Assembly (NCBI GenBank): GCA_905235325.1
Contig: CAJOLE010000033.1
Location: forward strand, 1-32,022
Reading direction: 5' to 3'
DNA: 32,022 nt
From: an uncultured Prevotella sp.
GTDB lineage: Bacteria; Bacteroidota; Bacteroidia; Bacteroidales; Bacteroidaceae
In this document: in pieces, positions 7,827 to 15,547 of the stretch
How the letters are laid out: the number at the start of each line of letters is the position of its first letter
How positions within the stretch are numbered: the stretch's first letter is position 1
Made by a program: the position numbers and the translations under genes
The notes under the pieces: model-generated
Database searches by the model: none
Told to the model about the DNA's origin: nothing
What the model saw: the letters and a program-made list of their open reading frames with translations, nothing else

Positions 7827-9451
7827 AGAAACTTATCAGTCTGGCCGTTGCACTTCTGCCGATGGCAGCCAGTGCGCAGTACCAGTCAAAGGTGTGGAGC
7901 CCCGACAACGGCGACGGCACCTACACCAATCCCGTCATCAATGCCGACTACTCCGACCCCGACGTCTGCGTGGGGCCGAGCGGCGAAGACTACTACCTGA
8001 CGGCCTCCTCGTTCCAGTGCATACCGGGACTGCCCATCCTGCACTCCCGCGACCTCGTGAACTGGGAAATCATCAACTACGCCGTCCGCGAGCTGGAGCC
8101 GAAGTCGGTGTTCGACCGCCCGCAGCACGGCAACGGCATCTGGGCACCCTCCATCCGCTACCACGACGGCGAATACTACATCTACTGGGGCGACCCCGAC
8201 TACGGCGTGATGATGGTGAAGACCAAGGACCCCGCCGGGGAGTGGACGAAGCCCTTGTGCGTCATCGAGGGCAAGGGCTACATCGACACCACCCCACTCT
8301 GGGACGACGACGGCCGCTGCTACCTGGTGAACGGCTGGGCCAACTCGCGCGCCAAGTTCGCCTCGGTGCTGACCGTCCGCGAACTGAGCGCTGACGGCAC
8401 ACGGGCCATCGGCCAGCCGGTCATCGTGTTCGACGGCAACGGCACGGAGAACCGCACCTGCGAGGGGCCGAAGTTCTACAAGCGCGACGGCTGGTACTGG
8501 ATCATGTGCCCGGCAGGCGGCGTGCCCACGGGCTTCCAGCTGGCCATGCGCAGCAAGAGTCCTTACGGCCCCTACGAGCATAAGACGGTGCTGGCGCAGG
8601 GCAAGACGAGCATCAACGGCCCCCACCAGGGCGGCTGGGTACACACGAAGTACGGCGAGGACTGGTTCCTCCACTTCCAGGACAAGGAAGCCTATGGGCG
8701 CGTAGTCCATCTGCAGCCCGTCGACTGGTCGAGCGGCTGGCCCATCATGGGCAGGAAGGGGGAGCCGGTCGTGACATACACAAAGCCCAAATCATCGAGC
8801 ACGCAAAAGGTCAACCCCGTTGAGAGCGACGAGTTCAACACGCCCACGATGGGGCTGCAGTGGCAGTGGCACGCCAACTACGACGAGAAGTTCGGTGTAC
8901 CCACAGCCTTCGGCACCTTCCGCATCTACACCTACAAGCTGAGCGAGGGCTGGAAGAACTTCTGGGAAGTGCCCAACCTGCTGCTACAGAAGACGCCCGC
9001 CGACGAGTTTACCGTCACCACGAAACTGCGCTTCACGTCGAAGGCCGACGGGCAGTTCGGCGGACTCATCATGATGGGTCTCGACTACTCGGCACTCGTC
9101 GTGCGCCGCACGGGGCAGTCGTTCCAGCTGGTGCAGATGACGTGCAAGGCCGCCGACAAGGGTAAGCCGCAGACGGAGGACGTCATTGCCACGCTGAAGC
9201 CTACCGCCGCCGACAAGACCGACTACAAGCCCGGCATCCACGAGGACATCTACCTCCGGCTGAAGGTAGCCGACTCGAAGCTGCACTTCGCCTACAGCAG
9301 CGACGGGAAGAAATTCACCGACTGCGGCTCGGAGTTCCAGATGAAGGAGGGCAAGTGGATCGGCGCGAAGTTCGGCTATGTCAGTGCCGAGACCGACGCC
9401 AATGCCGACCGTGGCTGGGTGGAAGCCGACTGGATACGTCTGGAGAAGTGA
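7823..9451 (+). CDS. Secreted GH43 glycosidase (beta-xylosidase/arabinofuranosidase type)
   Basis: A 542-aa exported glycoside hydrolase. A Sec signal peptide (MKKLISLAVALLPMAASA, cleavage before Q19) leads into a five-bladed GH43 propeller. The catalytic base is D45 in ADYSDPDVC, the pKa-modulating aspartate is D155 in YIDTTPLW, and the general acid is E214 in TCEGPKFYK. Residues from about 325 to 542 look like a concanavalin-type beta-sandwich as in GH43 xylosidases. Xylosidase or arabinofuranosidase activity on xylan fragments is the likely role; the subfamily is not resolved. The ATG at 7823 overlaps the upstream TGA; the longer frame from 7589 only shadows that gene. Confidence 0.93.
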   Translation: MKKLISLAVALLPMAASAQYQSKVWSPDNGDGTYTNPVINADYSDPDVCVGPSGEDYYLTASSFQCIPGLPILHSRDLVNWEIINYAVRELEPKSVFDRPQHGNGIWAPSIRYHDGEYYIYWGDPDYGVMMVKTKDPAGEWTKPLCVIEGKGYIDTTPLWDDDGRCYLVNGWANSRAKFASVLTVRELSADGTRAIGQPVIVFDGNGTENRTCEGPKFYKRDGWYWIMCPAGGVPTGFQLAMRSKSPYGPYEHKTVLAQGKTSINGPHQGGWVHTKYGEDWFLHFQDKEAYGRVVHLQPVDWSSGWPIMGRKGEPVVTYTKPKSSSTQKVNPVESDEFNTPTMGLQWQWHANYDEKFGVPTAFGTFRIYTYKLSEGWKNFWEVPNLLLQKTPADEFTVTTKLRFTSKADGQFGGLIMMGLDYSALVVRRTGQSFQLVQMTCKAADKGKPQTEDVIATLKPTAADKTDYKPGIHEDIYLRLKVADSKLHFAYSSDGKKFTDCGSEFQMKEGKWIGAKFGYVSAETDANADRGWVEADWIRLEK

Positions 9452-9464
9452 AAAGCGAGAAGTG

Positions 9465-10514
9465 ATGAAGAAGGTACTATTGACAGCCATGATAGCCGCC
9501 AGCCTGACCGCTACGGCGCAAAACCTGCAGCGGGGCAGCTACGGCTACCTCTACTGCCACATGAGCGACCGGGGCCAGTGGACGGCCTACGCCATCAGCC
9601 GCGACGGCTATAACTACGAGGACGTGATGGGCGGCAACCCCATCATGGCCCCCAAGGAGCACGCACGCATAGAGGGCGGCCAGCGCGACGCCTACATCTG
9701 CCGGGCTGCCGACGGACGGGGCTACCTGATGGTGACCACCGACATGAACAACGCCATGACCAAGACACTGGGCAAGCAGAACGACTGGGACAACTACGGC
9801 ATCGACCTGCTGCGCAGCGACGACCTGCTCCACTGGACCTCCGTCTCGTTCGACTACCGCCGGGGCACCGGCATCTTCTGCGACCCCGAAGCCGAGAGCG
9901 TCTACAAGGACTGGTCGACCATCAACCGCGTGTGGGCGCCGCAGATATTCTGGGATCCCGCCTACGTGTGGCCCGACGGCCAACGAGGGGGCTACATGAT
10001 CTACTACTCCATGTGGAACCGCGCCGAGGAGCAGTACGACCGTATGTACTATTCCTACGCCGACCGCTCGTTCACGCGGCTGACGCAGCCCCGACTGCTC
10101 TTTGACTGGGGCTACGCCACCATCGACGCCGACATCAACCTGCTCAGCGACGGCCTCTACCATATGCTCATCAAGAAGGAGGGCGGCAAGCCCGGCATCT
10201 ACACGGCAACGTCCAAGCACCTGACCAGCGGCTGGGGCGAGCCCGTCGAGGACGACTACGTCTCGTTCGAGGGCAAGAAGAAGTGCGAGGGCTCCAGTGC
10301 CTTCCAGCTCATCGGCGACAAGACGTGGCGCGTGGCCTACATACAGTACAGCGACCGCCCGAAGCACTACCGCATCTGCGAGGCCGACGAGCACCTGAGG
10401 GGTTTCAAGAATCCCGTCGACATCAAGGGTGTCAACGGTCCGCAGCACGGCTCGTTCATGCGGCTGACCAAGAAAGAATACAAACGACTGAAGAAATTAG
10501 TAAATAACCAATAA
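9465..10514 (+). CDS. Secreted GH43-like five-bladed propeller glycosidase
   Basis: A 349-aa exported protein with signal peptide MKKVLLTAMIAASLTATA (cleavage before Q19). The triad pattern of GH43-type enzymes can be traced: D75 in GGQRDAYICR, D221 or D223 in ATIDADINLL, and E275 in KKCEGSSAF, with WAPQIFWD between them. No accessory domain is visible. It follows the longer GH43 gene by 13 bp, so the two probably act together on arabinose- or xylose-containing glycans. It is divergent enough that the substrate, and even the family number, are uncertain. The ATG at 9465 is chosen because the signal peptide starts there. Confidence 0.85.
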   Translation: MKKVLLTAMIAASLTATAQNLQRGSYGYLYCHMSDRGQWTAYAISRDGYNYEDVMGGNPIMAPKEHARIEGGQRDAYICRAADGRGYLMVTTDMNNAMTKTLGKQNDWDNYGIDLLRSDDLLHWTSVSFDYRRGTGIFCDPEAESVYKDWSTINRVWAPQIFWDPAYVWPDGQRGGYMIYYSMWNRAEEQYDRMYYSYADRSFTRLTQPRLLFDWGYATIDADINLLSDGLYHMLIKKEGGKPGIYTATSKHLTSGWGEPVEDDYVSFEGKKKCEGSSAFQLIGDKTWRVAYIQYSDRPKHYRICEADEHLRGFKNPVDIKGVNGPQHGSFMRLTKKEYKRLKKLVNNQ

Positions 10515-10526
10515 ACGCATTGCACG

Positions 10527-12092
10527 ATGAAACACGCTATCTTTTGCTTAACAATCCTGTGCTCCCTGACGGCCAGCGCCATCACCAGGAGCGAGCTCGC
10601 CGAATACGCCAAGTCGCTGAAAGGACTGACGAAGGCGGAACTGAAGACGAAGGTCCACAACCTGACGGGGTCGCCTAAGGTACTTGGGTACGGCAGCGGT
10701 ATTAACAAGACGTGGGGAGGATTCTACTACACCGACCGGATTGAGAGCACCAACGAGTGCGTCAACCGCTACAGCAACCAGAAATTCTACTTCCCCGCCA
10801 CGAACGAAGGCACCGTCATCACCGGCATGAACATCGAGCACTCCTTCCCCAAGAGCTGGTGGGGTAAAACCAATAACACTGCCTACAAAGACCTCTACAA
10901 CCTCTACCCCAGCGATACGCAGGCCAACAGTTCGAAGTCAAACTATCCGATGGGCATTGTCGAGAAGGTCAAAGTAGAGTCGGAAGGCTACGACAAGGTG
11001 GGCACGGGAACCATCGACGGCGTAAAGGGCCGCCAGTGCTGGGAGCCAGGCAACCAGTACAAGGGCGACTTCGCCCGCGCCTATATGTATATGGCTACCG
11101 CCTACCAGAACCTGACGTGGAGCGGCGTGCAGGGCTTGCAGCAGCTCCAGAATGGAGCATGGCCCACGCTCAAGGAGTGGGCCTATACGCTCTACCTGAC
11201 TTGGCTGAAGAGTGACCCGGTAGACGAGTTGGAGGTAAACCGCAACAATGCCGTCGCCAAGATTCAGGGCAACCGCAACCTCTTCGTCGACTATCCCAAC
11301 CTGGCAGAATATGTCTGGGGCGACAGCACGAATGTTGCCTTCGACCCGTACACCTCTGTCACCACCGCCAGCGACGACTCACGCTACACCGGCATACCCA
11401 TCGACAGCGGCGACGACGACGCGCCCGTCATCATACCCGACGACGATGTTACGGCAACCTACTTTGTCGAGACGTTCGACAAGTGCGAAGGTACGGGCGG
11501 CAACGACGGACAGTTCAGCGGCAATGTAGCTGGTGCTAAAAGCGAATTCAAGCCCGACAACGTTGGCTGGGAAGGCAAGAAGTTATTCGGCGGCGACGGT
11601 TGTTTGCGTTCAGGGTCAAGCGATGTAGACGGAGTCGTCACCACGCCGAAGTTCACCATCAACGGCACCTCCACCCTCAGTTTCAGGGCAGCTCTCTTTG
11701 GAACTGACGGCAACTCGCTGAAGCTGTCGGTAAACGGCAACGGAACACTGTCAGAGACCAACCTGACGATGACCGCTGGCGAGTGGACGACATACACGCT
11801 CACACTCACCGGACAAGGGGAAGTCAGCATCACGTTTACCCCGGCAAAGCGCTTCTTCCTCGACGAAGTCCGCGTGACCTCTGTGAAAGAGGAAGTGACG
11901 GTGCCTGGCGACATCGACGGCGACGGCGAGCTGACGACGGCCGACGTCTACATCGTTGCGGGCATCATCGTGGACGCGATAGAGAATACCGACGACTACG
12001 ACGTGGAGTCCGCCGACCTTGACGGCGACGGCAAGCTGACCGTGGCCGACCTGGCCGCCATCATCGCCATCATCACTTCCGCAGAGCAGTGA
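10527..12092 (+). CDS. Secreted endonuclease I-type nuclease with C-terminal dockerin
   Basis: A 521-aa exported DNase or RNase. After signal peptide residues 1-18 comes an endonuclease I domain (about 20-275). MNIEHSFPKSWWG holds the ββα-metal pair E104/H105, and DLYNLYPSDTQAN holds the likely metal-binding N134. A jelly-roll-like domain follows (about 308-453). At the end (about 460-521) are two 12-residue calcium loops, DIDGDGELTTAD and DLDGDGKLTVAD, forming a type I dockerin. No cohesin gene is in the window. It is 12 bp after the second glycosidase and is the last gene before a hairpin terminator. Likely role: nucleic acid scavenging outside the cell. Confidence 0.9.
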   Translation: MKHAIFCLTILCSLTASAITRSELAEYAKSLKGLTKAELKTKVHNLTGSPKVLGYGSGINKTWGGFYYTDRIESTNECVNRYSNQKFYFPATNEGTVITGMNIEHSFPKSWWGKTNNTAYKDLYNLYPSDTQANSSKSNYPMGIVEKVKVESEGYDKVGTGTIDGVKGRQCWEPGNQYKGDFARAYMYMATAYQNLTWSGVQGLQQLQNGAWPTLKEWAYTLYLTWLKSDPVDELEVNRNNAVAKIQGNRNLFVDYPNLAEYVWGDSTNVAFDPYTSVTTASDDSRYTGIPIDSGDDDAPVIIPDDDVTATYFVETFDKCEGTGGNDGQFSGNVAGAKSEFKPDNVGWEGKKLFGGDGCLRSGSSDVDGVVTTPKFTINGTSTLSFRAALFGTDGNSLKLSVNGNGTLSETNLTMTAGEWTTYTLTLTGQGEVSITFTPAKRFFLDEVRVTSVKEEVTVPGDIDGDGELTTADVYIVAGIIVDAIENTDDYDVESADLDGDGKLTVADLAAIIAIITSAEQ

Positions 12093-12204
12093 CAACCGCT
12101 ATGGATAGCTGAACGCAGAAATAACCGACACTTCCTACACTTGCGACCTAACCGTCTGTGCCTCAAGGCCATTTCAGGTGTAGGTTGTCGGAAAACGGCT
12201 GCTG

Positions 12205-12252
12205 AACCTACACCTGATCCTACACCTGAACCTACACCCGAACCTACACCTT
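12205..12252. repeat. Four tandem 12-bp repeats
   Basis: Four consecutive copies of AACCTACACCTG with one to two changes each (12205, 12217, 12229, 12241). The unit contains the same CCTACAC word that forms the arms of the surrounding element. The first copy also pairs with the inverted copy at 12174-12186. Confidence 0.85.
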
Positions 12253-12280
12253 CGGAGTGTATAAACATACACACAATCGG

Positions 12281-12324
12281 GGCGGCGCCTTTTGGCGGGT
12301 TTCACGCAAAAGGCGCCGCCTTTT
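12281..12324 (+). terminator. Strong GC-rich hairpin followed by TTTT
   Basis: GGCGGCGCCTTTTG (12281-12294) pairs perfectly over 14 bp with 12307-12320, with a 12-nt loop, and is followed by TTTT. It lies about 190 bp after the nuclease stop, inside the inverted-repeat element, and is the best candidate terminator for the phoH-to-nuclease unit. It may instead be a structural part of the element. Confidence 0.55.
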
Positions 12325-12483
12325 CGGCAAAAAGCGCCACTTTTTGCGGCCAACCGCCCCCCATTGCATAATCATGCAGACCGTGAATGGATATACGGTC
12401 AGGTGTAGGAAGTGTAGGAAGTGTAGGATATTTCCTGTGATTCGCAACTATAGCGGCCTGTTTGCAAGGTTTTTGAAAAACCA

Positions 12484-12515
12484 TTTGGCTGTTCGGCATT
12501 TTATTCGTAACTTTG
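12484..12515 (+). promoter_or_regulatory. Promoter of kdsA
   Basis: TTTG at 12484-12487, 20 bp spacer, TAACTTTG at 12508-12515: a full match to the Bacteroidetes -33/-7 pattern. The kdsA ATG begins only 9 nt further, so the transcript should be leaderless or nearly so. Confidence 0.8.
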
Positions 12516-12524
12516 CACGCTGAA

Positions 12525-13292
12525 ATGGAAAACAAAGAAAAGACGTTCATAGCAGGGCCGTGCGTCATTGAGTCGGCGGAGCTGTTGGACACGGTGGCCC
12601 GCGAGCTGGTCAGCATCAACCGGCGGCTCGGCGTCGACATCATCTTCAAGGCATCGTTCGACAAGGCCAACCGCACATCCATCCACTCCTTCCGCGGACC
12701 GGGACTGGAGCGCGGCCTGCAGATGCTCAGCGACGTGAAGCAGAAGTACGGCCTGCGACTGCTCACCGACATCCACGAGAGCTGGCAGGCAGTACCGGTA
12801 GCCGAGGTGTGCGACGTACTGCAGATTCCGGCCTTCCTCTGCCGCCAGACCGACCTGCTCGTGGCCGCCGCCAAGACGGGGCGGACGGTAAATATCAAGA
12901 AGGCGCAGTTTCTGAGCGGCCGCGATATGCGCTACCCCGTTGAGAAAGCCCGCGAGGCCGGTGCCACGGAGGTGTGGCTGACGGAGCGCGGCAACATGAT
13001 GGGCTACAACACGCTGGTGGTCGACTTCCGCAATATCAGCGATATGCTGGAGCTGGTGCCGACGGTCATCATGGACTGCACCCACTCCGTGCAGCGGCCC
13101 GGCGGCAGCGACGGCAAGACCGGCGGCGACCGCCGCTTCGTGCCGCCGATGGCCTTAGCCGCCAAGGCATTCGGTGCCACAGGCTGGTTCTTCGAGGTTC
13201 ACCCCGACCCTGACCGCGGACTGAGCGACGCCGCCAACATGCTGGAACTGAACCGACTGGGCCAACTCATTGAAGAAATAATTAAAAGTTAA
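12525..13292 (+). CDS. kdsA: 3-deoxy-8-phosphooctulonate synthase (KDO-8-P synthase)
   Basis: Condenses phosphoenolpyruvate with arabinose 5-phosphate to give KDO 8-phosphate for the lipopolysaccharide inner core. The 255-aa barrel enzyme shows IAGPCVIES (residues 9-17), FKASFDKANRTS, TDIHE, IPAFLCRQTDLL, NIKKAQFLS and DCTHSVQRPGG. C13 in AGPC corresponds to the metal-binding cysteine of class II, metal-dependent enzymes. Reading could extend to a TTG at 12513, but that falls inside the -7 box, so the ATG at 12525 is used. Followed after 4 nt by kdsD, which makes its arabinose 5-phosphate substrate. Confidence 0.96.
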   Translation: MENKEKTFIAGPCVIESAELLDTVARELVSINRRLGVDIIFKASFDKANRTSIHSFRGPGLERGLQMLSDVKQKYGLRLLTDIHESWQAVPVAEVCDVLQIPAFLCRQTDLLVAAAKTGRTVNIKKAQFLSGRDMRYPVEKAREAGATEVWLTERGNMMGYNTLVVDFRNISDMLELVPTVIMDCTHSVQRPGGSDGKTGGDRRFVPPMALAAKAFGATGWFFEVHPDPDRGLSDAANMLELNRLGQLIEEIIKS

Positions 13293-13296
13293 GAAG

Positions 13297-14244
13297 ATGA
13301 CAGTCAGAGAATATGGCATCAAGTGCATCAAGGACGAAGCCGAAGCCCTGATGGAACTGATTCCTAAGATGGACAAGGAGTTTGACCGTGCGGTGGAGCT
13401 GATGTTCCGCTGTCACGGCAAGATTATTGTTACGGGTGTCGGCAAGAGCGGACACGTGGGGGCGAAGATTGCCGCCACACTGTCGTCGACAGGCACACCC
13501 TCGTTCTTCATCAACCCACTCGACGTGTTCCACGGCGACCTGGGCGTCATGACCAGCGACGACGTGGTGCTGGCCATCTCGAACTCCGGACAGACCGACG
13601 AGCTGCTGCGCTTCATCCCCATGGTGCTGCATATGCAGATTCCCATCGTGGCCATGAGCGGCAACCCGGAGTCGCTGCTGGCCAAGTATGCCTACTGCCA
13701 CCTGAACGTCAGCGTGCGCCACGAGGCCGACCCGCTGGACCTGGCCCCGACAAGCAGCTCAATAGCCCAGATGGCGATGGGCGACGCCCTGGCCGTGGCC
13801 CTCATCAAGAAGCGCAACTTCAAGCCCAAGGACTTTGCACAGTTCCACCCCGGCGGCGAGTTAGGCAAGCGGCTGCTCACCACGGCCCAGGACGTGATGC
13901 GCACGGTGGACCTGCCCGTCATTACGCCCGACATGCACCTCGGCGAGGCCGTGATTGAGGTGAGCCGGGGCAAGCTGGGGCTCGGCGTGGCCGTGGAGAA
14001 CGGCCGCGTGGTGGGGCTCATCACCGACGGCGACATCCGTCGCGCCATGGAGAAGTGGCAGGCGCAGTTCTTCGACCGCACGGTGGGCGACATCATGACC
14101 CGCACGCCCAAGTCGGTGACGGTCCAGACGAAGATTACGGAGATTCAGCGCATCATGAACAAATATAAGATTCACAGCGTGCTGGTGGTAGACAAGGAGC
14201 AACGGCTGCTCGGCGTGGTCGACAACTACTCGTGCATGATTTAG
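13297..14244 (+). CDS. kdsD: Arabinose-5-phosphate isomerase (KpsF/GutQ family)
   Basis: Converts ribulose 5-phosphate to arabinose 5-phosphate, the precursor used by KdsA. The 315-aa protein has a SIS sugar isomerase domain (about 35-175) with GVGKSGHVGAKIAATLSSTG, HGDLGV and SNSGQTDEL, followed by two CBS domains (about 190-315) with LGLGVAVENGRVVGLITDGDI and a matching second copy. Length and order are normal for the family. It is 4 nt behind kdsA in the same direction, so the two KDO steps are made together. GutQ-type duplicates cannot be excluded by sequence but the context favours KdsD. Confidence 0.95.
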   Translation: MTVREYGIKCIKDEAEALMELIPKMDKEFDRAVELMFRCHGKIIVTGVGKSGHVGAKIAATLSSTGTPSFFINPLDVFHGDLGVMTSDDVVLAISNSGQTDELLRFIPMVLHMQIPIVAMSGNPESLLAKYAYCHLNVSVRHEADPLDLAPTSSSIAQMAMGDALAVALIKKRNFKPKDFAQFHPGGELGKRLLTTAQDVMRTVDLPVITPDMHLGEAVIEVSRGKLGLGVAVENGRVVGLITDGDIRRAMEKWQAQFFDRTVGDIMTRTPKSVTVQTKITEIQRIMNKYKIHSVLVVDKEQRLLGVVDNYSCMI

Positions 14245-14247
14245 AAG

Positions 14248-14275
14248 CGAAAAGTGGGAAGTGAGAAGTGAAAAG
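14248..14275 (+). repeat. GAAGTGA-type purine repeat at the kdsD/PLD junction
   Basis: The junction is made of near-repeats of GAAGTGA and AAAAGTG. The 12-mer AGAAGTGAAAAG at 14264-14275 also occurs at 9444-9455, at the junction of the two glycosidase genes. Here the repeat contributes the likely GTG start codon of the next gene (14261). Confidence 0.7.
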
Positions 14276-15541
14276 TTTATCATCCGGCGTTTCATACTGA
14301 CGGCAATAGCCGTTGCAAGCGTCACGGTGCAGTCGTGGGGCCAGGAGCAGCTGCCAAGCGACTCGGTCTTCCGTCAGCTGATGACGGAGTATGGCATACG
14401 CTTCACCGAGGGTAACGAAGTGAAGCTGCTGAAGAGCGGTCAGGAGAAGTTCGACGATATGTTCCAGGCCATCCGCGAGGCCAAGAGCAGCGTCCACCTG
14501 GAGTATTTCAACTTCCGCAACGACTCCATCGCCTCGTTGCTGTTCGACATCCTGCGCGAGAAGCGCCGCGAGGGCGTCGAGGTGAGGGCACTCTTCGACG
14601 GATTCGGCAACGACTCCAACAACCAGCCGCTGAAGGAGCAACACCTGAAGCCCCTGCGCGACGACAGCGTCGCCATCTACGAGTTCGACCCCATCCGATT
14701 CCCCTGGGTGAACCACATCTGGCCGCGCGACCACCGCAAGATCGTGGTCATCGACGGGCACATAGCCTACACGGGCGGCATGAACGTGGCCGACTATTAC
14801 ATCAAAGGGACGGAGCAGGTTGGCTCGTGGCGCGATATGCACTGCCGCATAGAGGGCCCGGCGGTGAACGACCTGCAGCACATCTTCTGCCGCATCTGGG
14901 AGAAGGTGACCGGCGAGAACCTGCTCAAGCCCCAGTACTTCCACGGCCAGCCCGCCGGCGACAAGACGATTGGCATCGTCAACCGCGAGCCGGGAGCCAT
15001 CTACACCCACGACGGCTACGTGGCCGGCAAGAACGACGCCGTGCGCCAGCTCTACATCCGTGCCCTCGACGCCGCCCAGGACTCTGTGAAGCTCGTCAAC
15101 CCCTACTTCACGCTGATACCGTCGGTCAAGAAAGCCCTGAAACGTACCATCAAGCGCGGCGTGAGAGTCGAAATCATGGTGTCGGCCAAGAGCGACGTGC
15201 CCCTGACGCCCGACTGCGTCTTCCGCAATGCCTACAAGATGAAGAAGTGCGGTGCCCACGTGTGGCTCTATCAGCCGGGCTTCCACCACTCAAAGATTCT
15301 GATGGTCGACGGCCGCTACTGCACGGTAGGCTCGGCCAACCTCGACGCGCGCAGCTCGCGCTTTGACTACGAGGAGAATGCCGCCATCATCTGCAGTGAG
15401 ACGACCAAGGAACTCGACGAAATGTTCAACCGCGACAAGGCGGACAGCTTCTATCTGACTAAGGAGACGTGGAATGAGTTCCGCACGCCGTGGCAGAAGT
15501 TCCGCGGATGGTTTGCCTCGCTGCTGCGACCCTGGCTGTAG
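14261..15541 (+). CDS. Phospholipase D-family cardiolipin synthase-like protein
   Basis: A 426-aa protein of the PLD superfamily that probably makes cardiolipin or another phosphatidyl transfer product at the membrane. Two HKD motifs are intact: DHRKIVVID (H158, K160, D165) and HHSKILMVD (H343, K345, D350), each followed by G-x-N (TGGMN, VGSANLD). The usual two N-terminal membrane helices of bacterial Cls are replaced by one signal-like segment (about residues 6-27), so the active site may face the periplasm. No upstream in-frame ATG exists; GTG at 14261 lies within a purine repeat. It follows kdsD by 16 bp and converges with the TPR gene, stop to stop, 6 bp apart. Confidence 0.87.
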   Translation: MRSEKFIIRRFILTAIAVASVTVQSWGQEQLPSDSVFRQLMTEYGIRFTEGNEVKLLKSGQEKFDDMFQAIREAKSSVHLEYFNFRNDSIASLLFDILREKRREGVEVRALFDGFGNDSNNQPLKEQHLKPLRDDSVAIYEFDPIRFPWVNHIWPRDHRKIVVIDGHIAYTGGMNVADYYIKGTEQVGSWRDMHCRIEGPAVNDLQHIFCRIWEKVTGENLLKPQYFHGQPAGDKTIGIVNREPGAIYTHDGYVAGKNDAVRQLYIRALDAAQDSVKLVNPYFTLIPSVKKALKRTIKRGVRVEIMVSAKSDVPLTPDCVFRNAYKMKKCGAHVWLYQPGFHHSKILMVDGRYCTVGSANLDARSSRFDYEENAAIICSETTKELDEMFNRDKADSFYLTKETWNEFRTPWQKFRGWFASLLRPWL

Positions 15542-15547
15542 GCAGAC

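Larger units (their letters stand above)
12119..12433. repeat. 315-bp intergenic element with terminal inverted repeats of CCTACACTT 9-mers
   Basis: Arms at 12119-12156 and 12395-12433 are imperfect inverted copies of nearly 40 bp with a perfect 15-bp core (ACACTTCCTACACTT at 12128-12142, its complement at 12410-12424). The arms are built of tandem 9-mers of CCTACACTT type. Inside are a 13-bp perfect inverted repeat (12174-12186 with 12205-12217), a 12-bp tandem array (12205-12252) and two further hairpins (12281-12320 and 12327-12347). No credible ORF. It fills the gap between the nuclease gene and the kdsA promoter. It could be a non-autonomous mobile element or a structured RNA; neither is proven. 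Confidence 0.75.

Noticed and set aside
12205..12252. Possible CRISPR array
   Set aside because: Units of 12 bp directly abut, with no unique spacers and no cas genes in the window.
12141..12371. 76-codon frame with PTPDPTPEPTPEPTP
   Set aside because: The P/T repeats come from the 12-bp DNA repeat inside the inverted-repeat element; there is no support for a protein.
14153..15289. 378-codon minus-strand frame
   Set aside because: Antisense to the PLD gene, whose two HKD motifs are intact; no family features.
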